NCBI GenBank assembly: GCA_035634055.1
Contig: DASQDR010000008.1
Coordinates: 1-24,325, forward strand
From: JAICTV01 sp035634055
Lineage (GTDB): Bacteria; Planctomycetota; Phycisphaerae; Tepidisphaerales; Tepidisphaeraceae
Reading direction: 5' to 3'
DNA: 24,325 nt
A model generated the notes under the pieces. The model searched no databases. It was not told the DNA's origin and worked only from the letters and a program-made list of their open reading frames with translations. Shown one piece after another: positions 7,131 to 16,004 of this stretch (position 1 is its first letter; each line of letters starts with the position of its first letter). Position numbers and translations under genes: made by a program.

Positions 7131-8360
7131 CTACCGGAGCAGTTGCTCGTAGACGGCGTGGACGAGCGCGGTGGTGCGCTCGAGGGTGAAGTGGTGGGCA
7201 ACGCGCGCCTGGCCGGCGGCGCCCATGCGGCGGCATTCTTCGGGATCGGCGAGCAGGCGGCAGATCGCGCCGGCCATCGCTTCGTCGTCCCCCATCGGGA
7301 CCAGCAGGCCAGTCTCGCCATCCAGCACGATCTCCGGCACCCCGCCGCCGCGCGTCGCGACGACCGGCTTGCCGGCGGCCATGCCCTCGATCAGCACCTG
7401 CCCGAGCGGCTCGCCGGTGATCGACGCGTGGACGAGGAGGTCCATGCGCTCGATCAGCTCGCGCGCGTCGCTGCGGAACCCGGTGAACTCGACGTGCGGC
7501 GCCAGGCCGAGGGAATCGGCCAGCTCGTGCAGGTCGCGCTCGTACTCCGCCTCGTCGAACAGCGCCGCCCCAACGATCTGGAAGCGCGCGTGCGGGAAGC
7601 GCTCGCGCACCCGCGCCGCCGCGCGCAGAAACACGTGCTGACCCTTCCACCGGCTGATCCGGCCGACCAGGCCGATGGTGAAGTGACCGTCGCTTCGCGC
7701 GGCGCCATCGGTGGATCGATCAATCGCTCCACGGATCGTCCCCGCGTCGATGCCGGACGCAATGACGGCGCTGGGCGACCCCGGCGGCAGGTGCAACGTT
7801 TGGAGCGTTGCGACGGAATTGGCAATGATGTAGTCCGGCACCGCGCGGCACAGCAGCCGGAACGCGCGCACCACGGTGCCCGGGAGGTAGTCCGGCTCGA
7901 TGCGGTCGCGCACGTGCCAGACGACCGGCCGGCGCGCCAGCCGCGCCGCCAGCCCGCCCACCAGGTCCGCCTTGAGCGAGTTGGTGTGAACGAGATCGAT
8001 GCCGTGCGCGCGGATGAAGCGCGCGAGCCGAACGGCGTGCCGCACCACCGCCGCCACGGATTTCCCCCGGAACAGGCTGCGCGGGCCGAGGGTGTCCTTG
8101 CGCGTATCGACCACATCGGACGACAGCGGGATGACGTGCGTCTCGACCCCCCGCTGCCTCAGCTTCTCCGCCAGTGGACCGTCGGAAAACAATGCGACGA
8201 TCGGGGTGAACCGCCGGGCGTCGATCCCGCTTGCGAGGTTGAGCAGCGCAACCTCGCCGCCGCCCATGGAGGCGGTGTGATCGACGAAGAGCACGCGCGC
8301 GGGGGCGCCCCCCGTCGCGGGGCTGGGGGCGCTGGGGGTTGTGGCCACTTGTGAAACCAT
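7131..8360 (-). CDS. Glycosyltransferase family 4
   Basis: A 409-residue GT-B retaining glycosyltransferase. The N-terminal domain opens with RVLFVDHTASMGGGEVALLN, where the Gly-rich loop near residues 34-37 is typical of acceptor domains in GT4. The donor domain has GLVGRISRWKGQ, and the E-x7-E motif EPLGQVLIE lies at about 316-324, followed by GKPVVATRGGGVPEIV, which binds the nucleotide-sugar. The family transfers sugars from NDP donors to a lipid-linked chain at the cytoplasmic membrane face. The ATG at 8360 lies 7 nt after the preceding stop, so translation is probably coupled. Donor and acceptor are unknown. Confidence 0.92.
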   Translation of the reverse strand: MVSQVATTPSAPSPATGGAPARVLFVDHTASMGGGEVALLNLASGIDARRFTPIVALFSDGPLAEKLRQRGVETHVIPLSSDVVDTRKDTLGPRSLFRGKSVAAVVRHAVRLARFIRAHGIDLVHTNSLKADLVGGLAARLARRPVVWHVRDRIEPDYLPGTVVRAFRLLCRAVPDYIIANSVATLQTLHLPPGSPSAVIASGIDAGTIRGAIDRSTDGAARSDGHFTIGLVGRISRWKGQHVFLRAAARVRERFPHARFQIVGAALFDEAEYERDLHELADSLGLAPHVEFTGFRSDARELIERMDLLVHASITGEPLGQVLIEGMAAGKPVVATRGGGVPEIVLDGETGLLVPMGDDEAMAGAICRLLADPEECRRMGAAGQARVAHHFTLERTTALVHAVYEQLLR

Positions 8361-8367
8361 TACTCGT

Positions 8368-9717
8368 TTAAGGCGTGCGTGCCAACGGCGCCGCCGCCGG
8401 CCAAGCCGAGGTTGGCGCAGTCGGCGCCACGCGCGCCCCCGCGTCGGCGCGCAGCCGCGCCGCCCGGCCGAGGATCGACAGGAGCTGGTCCGCCGCCGCG
8501 CGCGGCGAGAAGTGCCGCCACGCCTCGCGCTTGGCGCGTTCGCGCAGGGCGGCGGGATCGCGCTCGATCTCCTGCACCAGCCGGCGCACCTCCTGCTCGA
8601 ACGCGCCGAGATCGCCCGCTGGAAACGAGCGGCAGCACGGCCGAGACAGCAGCTCCGCCGAGCCGACCGCGTCGCTCGCCACCACGCACGCGCCACGGCT
8701 GAGCGCCTCGCCCACCACCAGTCCGCCCGGCTCGTAGAGGCTGGGGAGCAGCAGCCCGTCGGCCTGCTCGTAAGCCGTCATCGTCTGCTCGTGCTTCAGT
8801 TCCCCGACGAACCGCGCGACGCGCGGGTTGAGCTCGCGGAGGTGCTTCGAGTAGTCGGACCACTGCCGCCGGCAGCCGATCACTTCGATCTGCACCCGGC
8901 CGTGCAGGTCGTCGAGGCGGCGGGTCAGCTCGACGATCTGGTCGAGCCCCTTGCGCACGCTCAGCCGCGCAACGTAGAGCAGCTTGACCGGCCGCGGCGA
9001 AGCGGGGGACGCGGGCGACGGCGAGGCCTGCGCGTCGGTGGCGACGTCTCGATTGCTGCTCTCCGCCGGCTCGCTCATCCGGATCGGGTCGTACAGCACC
9101 GCCTGCCGGCGCGGGCTGACGCCGTAGTCGCGCGCGATGATTTCGTTGAACCGCCGGCTCATCCCCACGATGAACGCCGGCCGCCGCGCGTCGCGCTTCT
9201 GCACGAACGAGCGGTACGTCAGCACCAGCCGCACCACGTAGTGCATCAGCAGCCCCTCGGACTGTCGGGCGTACGCGCTCTCGCGGCGGTGCCAGTGCAG
9301 CTCGCCGGCGGCGTGGACGCACGGGTAGACCACGATCGGCGGCAGCTCGTTCACGTGGCGGCGCAGCCCGAGCAGCTCCAGTTGCGACAACTGGAAGATG
9401 CAGTCGTACGGCCGCCGCGCGTTCTCCTCCAGCAGCGCCCGGCACAGCCGCCCGTGCCGCCGGGCGCGCGACATCGTGCCGGAGACGAAGGCGGCGAACG
9501 GCCGGCGGCTGTACCACCTGCCCCACTGCCAGCTCGTCTTCGACCGGATCACGCGCAGCCCTCGCGCCCCCGCCAGCCGGGCGGGCAGCTCGGAGGGATC
9601 GTCGTTGGTGTACAGGTCCACCTGCGCGCCGCGCTCCAGCACCGACTCGAGCAGCAGCGCGCCCATGCCGGGCACGCCGCCCGTGTCGCGGGCGGGTCCG
9701 AACCATGCGATCCTCAT
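8368..9717 (-). CDS. Glycosyltransferase family 4
   Basis: A 449-residue GT-B enzyme starting MRIAWFGPARDTGGVPGMG. GGAGG lies 7 nt upstream of the ATG, and the ATG shares an ATGA overlap with the preceding stop. The C-terminal domain has LLYVARLSVRKGLDQIVEL and the E-x7-E motif EPGGLVVGE near 327-337. A Ser/Pro/Ala-rich insert at about 230-245 (ASPSPASPASPRP) links the two Rossmann domains, and the C-terminus is an Ala/Pro/Arg tail that looks disordered. The N-terminal domain is longer than usual, with several His/Trp-rich phrases (YPCVHAAGELHWHRRES). It probably adds one sugar of the repeat; specificity cannot be read from sequence. Confidence 0.9.
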   Translation of the reverse strand: MRIAWFGPARDTGGVPGMGALLLESVLERGAQVDLYTNDDPSELPARLAGARGLRVIRSKTSWQWGRWYSRRPFAAFVSGTMSRARRHGRLCRALLEENARRPYDCIFQLSQLELLGLRRHVNELPPIVVYPCVHAAGELHWHRRESAYARQSEGLLMHYVVRLVLTYRSFVQKRDARRPAFIVGMSRRFNEIIARDYGVSPRRQAVLYDPIRMSEPAESSNRDVATDAQASPSPASPASPRPVKLLYVARLSVRKGLDQIVELTRRLDDLHGRVQIEVIGCRRQWSDYSKHLRELNPRVARFVGELKHEQTMTAYEQADGLLLPSLYEPGGLVVGEALSRGACVVASDAVGSAELLSRPCCRSFPAGDLGAFEQEVRRLVQEIERDPAALRERAKREAWRHFSPRAAADQLLSILGRAARLRADAGARVAPTAPTSAWPAAAPLARTP

Positions 9718-10718
9718 CGTGTCCCTCCGTTTACAACAAGCGGATGTGAATTGAGCAACTCGGTAGTCGTTGAAGCCGCACCGGCAGCGCGCCTGCTGCG
9801 GCGGTACATGCGCAGCCCGGCGACTCGGCCCCGCAGCGTCGCCCACCAGCGCGGCAGGACGCGCCGCCGGCCGGACAACATCAGCCGCGGCACCTGGAGC
9901 AGGCCCGGCGCCGCGCTGGTGCCGATCAGCCCCGCCCACGCGAGGTAGACCGCGCGCTGCACCGCCGGCAAATGCTCGGCCAGGACCATGGTTTCGTTCG
10001 CCGTCGCGTTGCGCTGGGCAACGCCGTTGAACCGGCCGCGCTGGTCTTCGTCGAACCTCGCGGCGGGGTAGTGGTCGACGCCGAGGCCGGGGTCGAACAG
10101 CAGCGTCCACCCGTCGCGGCGGAGCGCCAGGCCGAGGCTGAGCTCCCAGTGGACCTGCGCGCCCGCGCCGGCGAGGCGGGCGTCAAAGCCGAAGCGGTTC
10201 AGCAGCGGCGTGCGGTAGGCGCAGTTGACGCCCTTGAGCACGTGCACCTCGCGCGGGATGCCCGGGGCGGCGTGATGGTGGCCTGAGGTGAGCCGGCCCC
10301 ACCAGCGCAGCTCGCCGCAGCGCGTCGCACGGCCGTTGTCGAGCTGGCCGTCGCGGTAGATCCAGTCGCGCCCGCCCACGCCGCCGAGGCGCTCGTCGCC
10401 CGCGAAGTACCGCTCGATCCGCGCCAGCCAGTCCGGCCACGGGGCCGCATCGTCGTCGGTCAGCGCGACCACGTCGCCGGTCGCGTGCGCAACGCCGGCA
10501 TTCATCGCGGCGACCACGCCCGGCTCGCGCACGCGCACCAGCGTCTGCTCGGCGGCGATCGGCGCCATCGACTCGAAGCACGCCCGCGATTCATCATCGT
10601 CCTCGCGCGCGACGACAATCACCTGGTCCGCCCGCCGCTCCTGCCGCGCCAGCGCCGCCAGGCACCGCCGGAGGTCCGCCGGCCGGCGATACGTCGGGAT
10701 CAACACGGAGATGGTCAT
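9714..10718 (-). CDS. Glycosyltransferase family 2
   Basis: A 334-residue inverting GT-A enzyme. It starts MTISVLIPTYRRPADLRRC, the usual GT2 nucleotide-binding strand, and has the metal-binding acidic cluster LTDDDAAPWPDWL at about 82-94. The motif KGVNCAYRT and the later GAQVHWELSLGLALRRDGW replace the common ED motif region, so the general base is not obvious. The C-terminal 80 residues are helical and basic and may contact the membrane. The ATG at 10718 overlaps the previous stop as ATGA, and its own stop overlaps the next gene the same way. It lies downstream of a second GT2 and probably acts next to it. Confidence 0.9.
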   Translation of the reverse strand: MTISVLIPTYRRPADLRRCLAALARQERRADQVIVVAREDDDESRACFESMAPIAAEQTLVRVREPGVVAAMNAGVAHATGDVVALTDDDAAPWPDWLARIERYFAGDERLGGVGGRDWIYRDGQLDNGRATRCGELRWWGRLTSGHHHAAPGIPREVHVLKGVNCAYRTPLLNRFGFDARLAGAGAQVHWELSLGLALRRDGWTLLFDPGLGVDHYPAARFDEDQRGRFNGVAQRNATANETMVLAEHLPAVQRAVYLAWAGLIGTSAAPGLLQVPRLMLSGRRRVLPRWWATLRGRVAGLRMYRRSRRAAGAASTTTELLNSHPLVVNGGTR

Positions 10719-11590
10719 CGGCCGAGCACCTTGAGGCGCGACGTCGTCACCGTCGCGGGGCGATGCTTCCGTTCCCAGCGGGACAGGTGGGCCAGCACGT
10801 GCGTCAGTTCCGACGCGAACGACCCGAGCGCCACCGCCGAGTGCCACCCCGCCGGCTGCGCGAGGATCCGCGCCAGCCGCACCTTCGCCAGGTGGACCGG
10901 CAGCCACGACCAGGGCGAGCCGACGTGGCCCTGCTTGTACCAGAGCAGCACGCGGCTCTCCCACCGCATGCCGTCCTTGCGGCCCGGCGGGCGCGGGCGC
11001 GGCGGATGATCGACCGCCGCGCCGGCGATGAACTGGCAGCGATACCCCGCGGACTTGGCGCGGTCGCCGAACTCCAGGTCCTCGCACCACGGCAGCGGAA
11101 AGTCCTCGTCGAACCCGCCGAGCGCCGCGAACGCGCTCTTGCGCACCGCCAGGTTGCACGACCACAGGCACCCGCCGTGCAGGTTGACGGGCGCTTCCTC
11201 GACCAGCGGATTAAGGCCGGCCGCGCACGTGGTCTTGCCTTCGTACAGGTCCACGCCCGGCTGGAGCGACGCGGCGAACGACGCGAGCCACTGCGGCGAA
11301 GGGAGGCAGTCGTCATCGGTGAAGACGATGAATTCACCGCTGGCCCGCGCCGCGCCCGCGTTGCGGTTAGCCGCCGGTCCACGTTGGGGGCCGGCGAGCC
11401 ATTTCGCCCACGGATACGTCTCCCGCACGAGCGCCTCGGCCGTGCGGCTCGAGCCGTCGTCGGTCACGATCACCTCGTACCGCTCCGCCGGCAGCGCCTG
11501 CGCCCCCGGGGCGAGCCGGTCCAGGCAGCGCGCCAACTCCGCGTTCCGGTGGCGCGTGGGAACGACGATCGTGAAGAGCGGGTCAGGCAT
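10715..11590 (-). CDS. Glycosyltransferase family 2
   Basis: A 291-residue GT-A enzyme with FTIVVPTRHRNAELARCLD at the start, VIVTDDGSS near residue 40, FTDDDCLPSPQWL at about 88-100 (DxD-type metal site) and WCEDLEFGDRAKSAGY at about 166-181, which carries the ED general-base motif. These are all in the canonical GT2 order, and the length is normal for the family. It overlaps the upstream gene by 8 bp and the downstream gene by ATGA. It is likely a chain-elongating transferase at the cytoplasmic face; the sugar is unknown. Confidence 0.92.
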   Translation of the reverse strand: MPDPLFTIVVPTRHRNAELARCLDRLAPGAQALPAERYEVIVTDDGSSRTAEALVRETYPWAKWLAGPQRGPAANRNAGAARASGEFIVFTDDDCLPSPQWLASFAASLQPGVDLYEGKTTCAAGLNPLVEEAPVNLHGGCLWSCNLAVRKSAFAALGGFDEDFPLPWCEDLEFGDRAKSAGYRCQFIAGAAVDHPPRPRPPGRKDGMRWESRVLLWYKQGHVGSPWSWLPVHLAKVRLARILAQPAGWHSAVALGSFASELTHVLAHLSRWERKHRPATVTTSRLKVLGR

Positions 11591-12749
11591 GGGCGTGAAC
11601 TTCCCCGCGCACGCGAGACCGCGCGGCGGTCGCGAGTGCCGCGAGCACCTCCCCGCGCACGGCGTCCATGGTAAGGCGCGACACCGCGAACGCCCTGGCC
11701 GCGCCGCTGGCGGCGCGCCAGCTTCCCGCGTCGCCGGCGAACGCGCGCAGCCCGTCGGCGACCTGCTCCGCCGATCGCACCAACCGCACCGCGTGCGGCA
11801 CCAGCGGGGCGAGGAACTTCCCCGTCGCGCTCTCGGGCGCCACGCAGGCGAGCGTGGGCAGTCCTGCCATCAGGTAGTCCGACGTGCGCGACGGAACCGA
11901 ATACCGCGTGAAGTGATCGTCCTCGCTCGGCCCGGACAGGTACGCAACGTGGCTCTCCAGCAACACGCGCTGAAAGGCGCTGTCGTCGGGGACGTAGCCA
12001 TAGTTGCGTACGTTTCGCCGCAGGCTTCGCGGCAGCGACGACGCGTGCTGTCCGACGTAGGCGAGCTCGGCGCGGGGAAACTGCCGGAGAACGTCCGGCC
12101 ACGCGCGAGCGATCAGATCGGTGCCGGCGGGATAGGGTTTACCGGCCATCACGACGCGCACCGGCCCGTCCGCGGCCCGCGCCAGCGCCGAGGTGACCGT
12201 GTGCCCGAAAGGCACCGTGCGCAGGCACGACGGATGGAATTTCGCCACCTCCGCCGCGATCGCCTCGTTCAGCGCCAGCACCGACGACGCGCCGGCGACC
12301 AATTGGCCGAAGCCCGGCATCTCGCGCGGGCAAAGGCCGTCGCGGTGGTAAAGGTCCATGACGTGAACGACGTAAGGGCAACTGAGCGACTCGAGCAGCG
12401 AAGCCGCACGTCGCGCGTCGCGCTCGCAGGCCACGACCACGTAAGCCACGTCGGCCGCGTGACCGTTGGCGGCGAGCAACTTGCGAAAGCGGTCGGCGCG
12501 GATAGTGGTGCCGTCCCACCACGACAGGCCGAGCCCGCGCTCCACGCGCATGGCGATCTTCTTCCCGCGCCACCGCCAGCTCGGGTCCTGGAGGCGGTGC
12601 GACTTCGCGCACTCGCTCAGGCCTGCGTAGTCGGCGCTGAAGTAGTAGTGGCGGACGTCCGCGTCGCTGCCCTCGAACAGCCGCAGCACCTGCGCGCCCG
12701 TGCCGTGGGCTCGCGAGAGGGCGCACTCGGTGATGATGGCGACGCGCAT
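11583..12749 (-). CDS. GT-B glycosyltransferase lacking the usual E-x7-E motif
   Basis: A 388-residue protein starting MRVAIITECALSRAHGTG. An in-frame GTG at 12770 would add seven residues; the ATG is preferred because it gives the standard GT-B first strand. The second domain has VRVVMAGKPYPAGTDLIARAW. At the expected nucleotide-sugar site it carries SVPSRTSDYLMAGLPTLACV instead of an E-x7-E sequence. That SRTxDYLxAGLP style is known from other GT-B enzymes, so it is probably active, but its family assignment is less certain than its neighbours'. No strong ribosome site is seen, and the gap to the upstream stop is 22 nt. Confidence 0.78.
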   Translation of the reverse strand: MRVAIITECALSRAHGTGAQVLRLFEGSDADVRHYYFSADYAGLSECAKSHRLQDPSWRWRGKKIAMRVERGLGLSWWDGTTIRADRFRKLLAANGHAADVAYVVVACERDARRAASLLESLSCPYVVHVMDLYHRDGLCPREMPGFGQLVAGASSVLALNEAIAAEVAKFHPSCLRTVPFGHTVTSALARAADGPVRVVMAGKPYPAGTDLIARAWPDVLRQFPRAELAYVGQHASSLPRSLRRNVRNYGYVPDDSAFQRVLLESHVAYLSGPSEDDHFTRYSVPSRTSDYLMAGLPTLACVAPESATGKFLAPLVPHAVRLVRSAEQVADGLRAFAGDAGSWRAASGAARAFAVSRLTMDAVRGEVLAALATAARSRVRGEVHAHA

Positions 12750-12771
12750 GGGCGGGTTCCGTTCCGACACG

Positions 12772-13824
12772 TCACAACGCCTTGACGCCGCCACCGAAGA
12801 CCTGCGGCGCGGACAGGATCCACCTGCGCGTGAGCAGCGCGCGGGAGATCGTTCGCGCGCTCCTCGCCCGCTCGCGCACCCGACTCGCCAGCGACGGCGC
12901 GGCCCCGTGCCTGCTGGCGCGTTGGTAGCGGATGTCGTGCGGGGCCGTCCCCGCCCGCGCCACCACGGCGGCCGCACGTTGGTTCGCCTCAAGCAGCGCC
13001 GCGTGGTACGGCGCGAAGATGCCGCGCTCCAGCGCGGGCGACGACCTGGCGGCGTACTCGTCCAGGTTCGGGTCGAATATCCACGCGTTGAGCTGCCTGA
13101 ACCGGTGGAAGTGGAAGAAGACCAGCGGCTGTCCGTCCACCGTCACGCCCGACGGCCCGCGGCGGACGCGGTAGTTGCCCACGTTCCACGGGGCCAAGTT
13201 CGCCCCCACGTGCTGGATGACGCGCACGTTGGCGAACCGCTCCGGCCAAGCGTCAAGATATTTTTGATCCGCGAAGCGGCCGGGCTCGCAGCGGTCATAG
13301 CACCACTCGTTGCAGCGCTGCCGCCACCACTCGAGGCAGCGCTCGCCCTCCGCGTCCCGGCGGATCGAGACCCATCCGACGTTGTAGGTGCCGTACACTT
13401 CCTTGTGCCGGAGGTGCGGCGGGAACCGGTGGCCGATGATCCCGGCGGAGTGATCGGCGACCTCGTCGAACACGGGGGCGGGATCGCTGAAGAAGTACAG
13501 GTCGGCGTCGAGGTAAGTCACCAGATCCGCGGCCGGCTCGTTCCGCAGCACGTAGCGCAGGAGCGACGGCGTGCAGGTGAAGTAGTACTCGATCCGCGAG
13601 CGGCTCGCCTTCGCCGCCAGCAGCGCGTCGTCGCCGCGCTGGAGCGCGTCCATCGGGACCGGCACCATGTTCGGGAGCGCAAGCTTCGTCAGCGCGTCGA
13701 AGCACTCGGTGCTGAGGCAGAGCACCCACAGCCGGAACGGCCCCGCCACCCGCGCGAGCGACGCGTACAGCGCCAGCCCGCGCGGCAGGTAGTTCTCGTC
13801 GAAGTAGGTGCAGAAGTAGCGCAT
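12772..13824 (-). CDS. GT-A glycosyltransferase, GT8-like, with DAD motif
   Basis: A 350-residue protein, MRYFCTYFDENYLPRGLALY at the start. Residues 104-112 read YLDADLYFF, so D106-A-D108 is the metal-binding DxD of a GT-A fold. Later come EVYGTYNVGWVSIRRD, RFADQKYLDAWPERF and HVGANLAPWN, a pattern of nucleotide-diphosphosugar transferases resembling GT8 that is common in surface-polysaccharide clusters but poorly characterised. The C-terminal 80 residues are basic and Ala/Arg-rich. The start codon overlaps the upstream stop as TGATG (1 nt). Retaining chemistry would follow if it is a true GT8; I infer that only by resemblance. Confidence 0.8.
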   Translation of the reverse strand: MRYFCTYFDENYLPRGLALYASLARVAGPFRLWVLCLSTECFDALTKLALPNMVPVPMDALQRGDDALLAAKASRSRIEYYFTCTPSLLRYVLRNEPAADLVTYLDADLYFFSDPAPVFDEVADHSAGIIGHRFPPHLRHKEVYGTYNVGWVSIRRDAEGERCLEWWRQRCNEWCYDRCEPGRFADQKYLDAWPERFANVRVIQHVGANLAPWNVGNYRVRRGPSGVTVDGQPLVFFHFHRFRQLNAWIFDPNLDEYAARSSPALERGIFAPYHAALLEANQRAAAVVARAGTAPHDIRYQRASRHGAAPSLASRVRERARSARTISRALLTRRWILSAPQVFGGGVKAL

Positions 13825-14981
13825 CAGTCCACCACCGCCGGCTCCGGGCGCCATGCCTGCAGCGCATCGCAGACGCGCGCCGCGGCGTCGGCGCTCAGGT
13901 GCGGGTGCATCGGCAGGCTGAGGATCTCGCGGCAGGCGCGCTCGGTGTGCGGCAATCCGCCGGGCGCGGCGAGCGCCCGGTCGCGGTACGCCGGCTGAAG
14001 GTGGACCGGCTGCGGATAGTGAACCGCCGTCCCGATCCCCCGCTGCTTTAGGAACGCCTGGAGGGCATCCCGCTCGGGCGCGCGAACCACGTACTGGTGA
14101 TAGACGTGCTCGACGTCGCCACGGCACGGAGGCGCATGCACGTTCGATCCGGCCAGGGCGGCGTCATACGCGGTGGCGACGGCGCGGCGCCGCGCGTTTT
14201 CCGCATCAAGGTGCGGCAGCTTGGCCCGCAGCACCGCGGCCTGAAGTTCGTCCAGCCGCGTGTTCATTCCCGCGAGGTCGCTGACGTACCGATCGCGCCA
14301 GCCATACTCCCGCAGCGCCCGCGCGCGTTCGGCCAGGGCGGGGTCGTTGGTGACGATCGCCCCGCCGTCGCCGAGCGCGCCGAGGTTCTTGGTCGGGTAG
14401 AAGCTGAACGCGGCAGCGTGCCCCCACGTGCCGGTGCGCCGGCCGAGCAGGGTGGCGCCGTGCGACTGGGCGCAGTCCTCGATGACCATCAGGTCGTGCC
14501 GTCGGGCGATGTCGAGGATCGCGGGCATGTCGGCCGGGTGGCCGTAGAGGTGGACGACGATCACCGCCCGGACCCGCCGCCCTTCCGGCCGGCGCAGCGC
14601 GTCGGCGAGGTGCTGCGGGTCGACCGTGAACGTCGCCGGGTCGATGTCGACCAGCAGCGGCCTGGCGCCCGCCAGCTCGATCGCGGCCACGGTGGCGACG
14701 GCGGTGTGCGAGACGGTCGCCACCGTGTCGCCGGCGCCGATCCCAGCGGCGCGCAGCGCCAGGTGCAGCGCGTCCGTCCCGCTGCCGGCGCCCACCGCGT
14801 GCGTCGTGCCCACGTATCCGGCAAAGGCGTGCTCGAACGCCGACACCTCCGGCCCCAGGATGTACCAGCCCCCCTCCATCACGCGGCGCACGGCGGCGTC
14901 GATCGCGTCGCGGTGCGCGAGGTAGCTCGCCTTCGGGTCGGCCGGCAGGATGAAGGTTTGATCGGTCACGTCAATTCTCAC
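13824..14981 (-). CDS. DegT/DnrJ/EryC1/StrS-family sugar aminotransferase
   Basis: A 385-residue PLP-dependent fold-type I enzyme. The signatures are GSGTDALHLAL (66-76), VHLYGHPADM, IEDCAQSHGA (Asp about 169) and SFYPTKNLGALGDGG, whose Lys at about 198 would hold PLP. The family aminates keto-sugars on nucleotide carriers; the ending of the active-site region resembles FdtB/QdtB-type 3-amino sugar enzymes, but I cannot fix the substrate. The GTG at 14981 forms a GTGA overlap with the upstream epimerase stop. A second GTG at 14969 (four residues shorter) is possible and neither has a strong ribosome site. With the epimerase upstream it probably produces an amino sugar for the polymer. Confidence 0.9.
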   Translation of the reverse strand: MRIDVTDQTFILPADPKASYLAHRDAIDAAVRRVMEGGWYILGPEVSAFEHAFAGYVGTTHAVGAGSGTDALHLALRAAGIGAGDTVATVSHTAVATVAAIELAGARPLLVDIDPATFTVDPQHLADALRRPEGRRVRAVIVVHLYGHPADMPAILDIARRHDLMVIEDCAQSHGATLLGRRTGTWGHAAAFSFYPTKNLGALGDGGAIVTNDPALAERARALREYGWRDRYVSDLAGMNTRLDELQAAVLRAKLPHLDAENARRRAVATAYDAALAGSNVHAPPCRGDVEHVYHQYVVRAPERDALQAFLKQRGIGTAVHYPQPVHLQPAYRDRALAAPGGLPHTERACREILSLPMHPHLSADAAARVCDALQAWRPEPAVVD

Positions 14982-15979
14982 GTGTAACGCGGCAGATGCT
15001 CGCGGTAATACTGGAGCGTGCGCGACAGCGCCGTTCGCAGGGTCACGCGCGGCTCCCACCCCAGCGCCGCGCGGATCCGGCCGAAGTCGGCGTAATAGTC
15101 GCCGATGTCAATGCGCTTGCGGTCGGCGGGGTAAGACCGCAGCACGTACTCACCGCCGCCGTTCACCTCGACCAGCAGATCCGCCAGGTCGCGCAGCGTG
15201 ATCGCGCGGTCGCCGCCGAGGTTGAACACGTTCTCGCCCGCCCCCGCCCCCTCGCACGCGCCAGCGGCGAGCAGAAAGGCCTCGACGGCGTCGTCGACGT
15301 AGGTGAAATCCCGGAGCTGGTGCCCGTCCCAAACCTCGAACGGCTTGCCCTCCAGCAGCAGGCGGACCCACACGCCGAGGAACGTCTGCCGCGCGTCCTT
15401 CACGCGCATCCGCGGGCCGATCGTGTTCGTCAGCCGCAGCGCGCACGTGCGGATGCCGTGCACCTTGTGGTACAGCGCGTGGTACCACTCGCCGGCCATC
15501 TTATTGATGCCGTTCACGTCCACCGGTCGCAGCGGGTGCTGCTCGTCGACCGGCAGGCGGTCCGGCTTGCCGTACACCTGCCGCGTGCTGGCAAACACGA
15601 CGCGCACCTGCGGGTTGTACTTGCGGCAGACCTCGAGGATCGAAAGCTGCGCGCGGCAGTTGATCTCCAGGTCGGTCGCGGGGTCCTGCATCGAGTCCAT
15701 GTGGCTCGTCTGCCCGGCCAGGTTGAACAGGTAGTCGTGCCCCTGCACGAGGTAGCGCAGGCTGTGCTCGTCGCGCACGTCCGAGACGTTGGCGCGAACG
15801 CGATGCTCGATCCCGGCGATGTTGAACGGGTTGCCGCCGTACTCGGGAATCAGGCTGTCCACCAGCGTGACCTCCGCCCCCACGTCCACCAGCCGGCGGG
15901 CGAGGTTGGAGCCGATGAAGCCGAGGCCCCCGGTGATGAGGACCCGCTTGCCGGAGAAGGTGTGCACGTGATCAGTCAT
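14978..15979 (-). CDS. NAD-dependent epimerase/dehydratase (extended SDR), Tyr-to-Asn active site
   Basis: A 333-residue extended SDR. The NAD-binding loop is TGGLGFIGS (16-24), with D41 at the end of the second strand, FNLAGQTSH at 85-93 and FASTRQVYG at 129-137. Where the family has YxxxK, this protein reads N156-G-I-N-K160, so the catalytic Tyr position is Asn while Lys is kept. The substrate-side motifs RLTNTIGPRM and VWDGHQLRDFTYVDDAVEA are normal. Homologues with NGINK seem familiar to me, so it may be a natural subfamily. The likely role is epimerisation or 4,6-dehydration of a nucleotide sugar feeding the aminotransferase. It starts at ATG 15979 with only a weak ribosome site. Confidence 0.85.
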   Translation of the reverse strand: MTDHVHTFSGKRVLITGGLGFIGSNLARRLVDVGAEVTLVDSLIPEYGGNPFNIAGIEHRVRANVSDVRDEHSLRYLVQGHDYLFNLAGQTSHMDSMQDPATDLEINCRAQLSILEVCRKYNPQVRVVFASTRQVYGKPDRLPVDEQHPLRPVDVNGINKMAGEWYHALYHKVHGIRTCALRLTNTIGPRMRVKDARQTFLGVWVRLLLEGKPFEVWDGHQLRDFTYVDDAVEAFLLAAGACEGAGAGENVFNLGGDRAITLRDLADLLVEVNGGGEYVLRSYPADRKRIDIGDYYADFGRIRAALGWEPRVTLRTALSRTLQYYREHLPRYT

Positions 15980-16004
15980 GGGACTTTTCAGTGGGCGAGG
16001 AACA

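Noticed and set aside
6973..7650. Upstream extension of the lyase frame by 226 codons
   Set aside because: It overlaps a clear glycosyltransferase gene in another frame. The GTG at 6972 has a good ribosome site and directly precedes a signal peptide.
8341..9948. Plus-strand frame of 535 codons opposite the GT4 and GT2 genes
   Set aside because: It is Arg/Gln/His/Ala-rich with no motif and lies antisense to well-supported glycosyltransferases.
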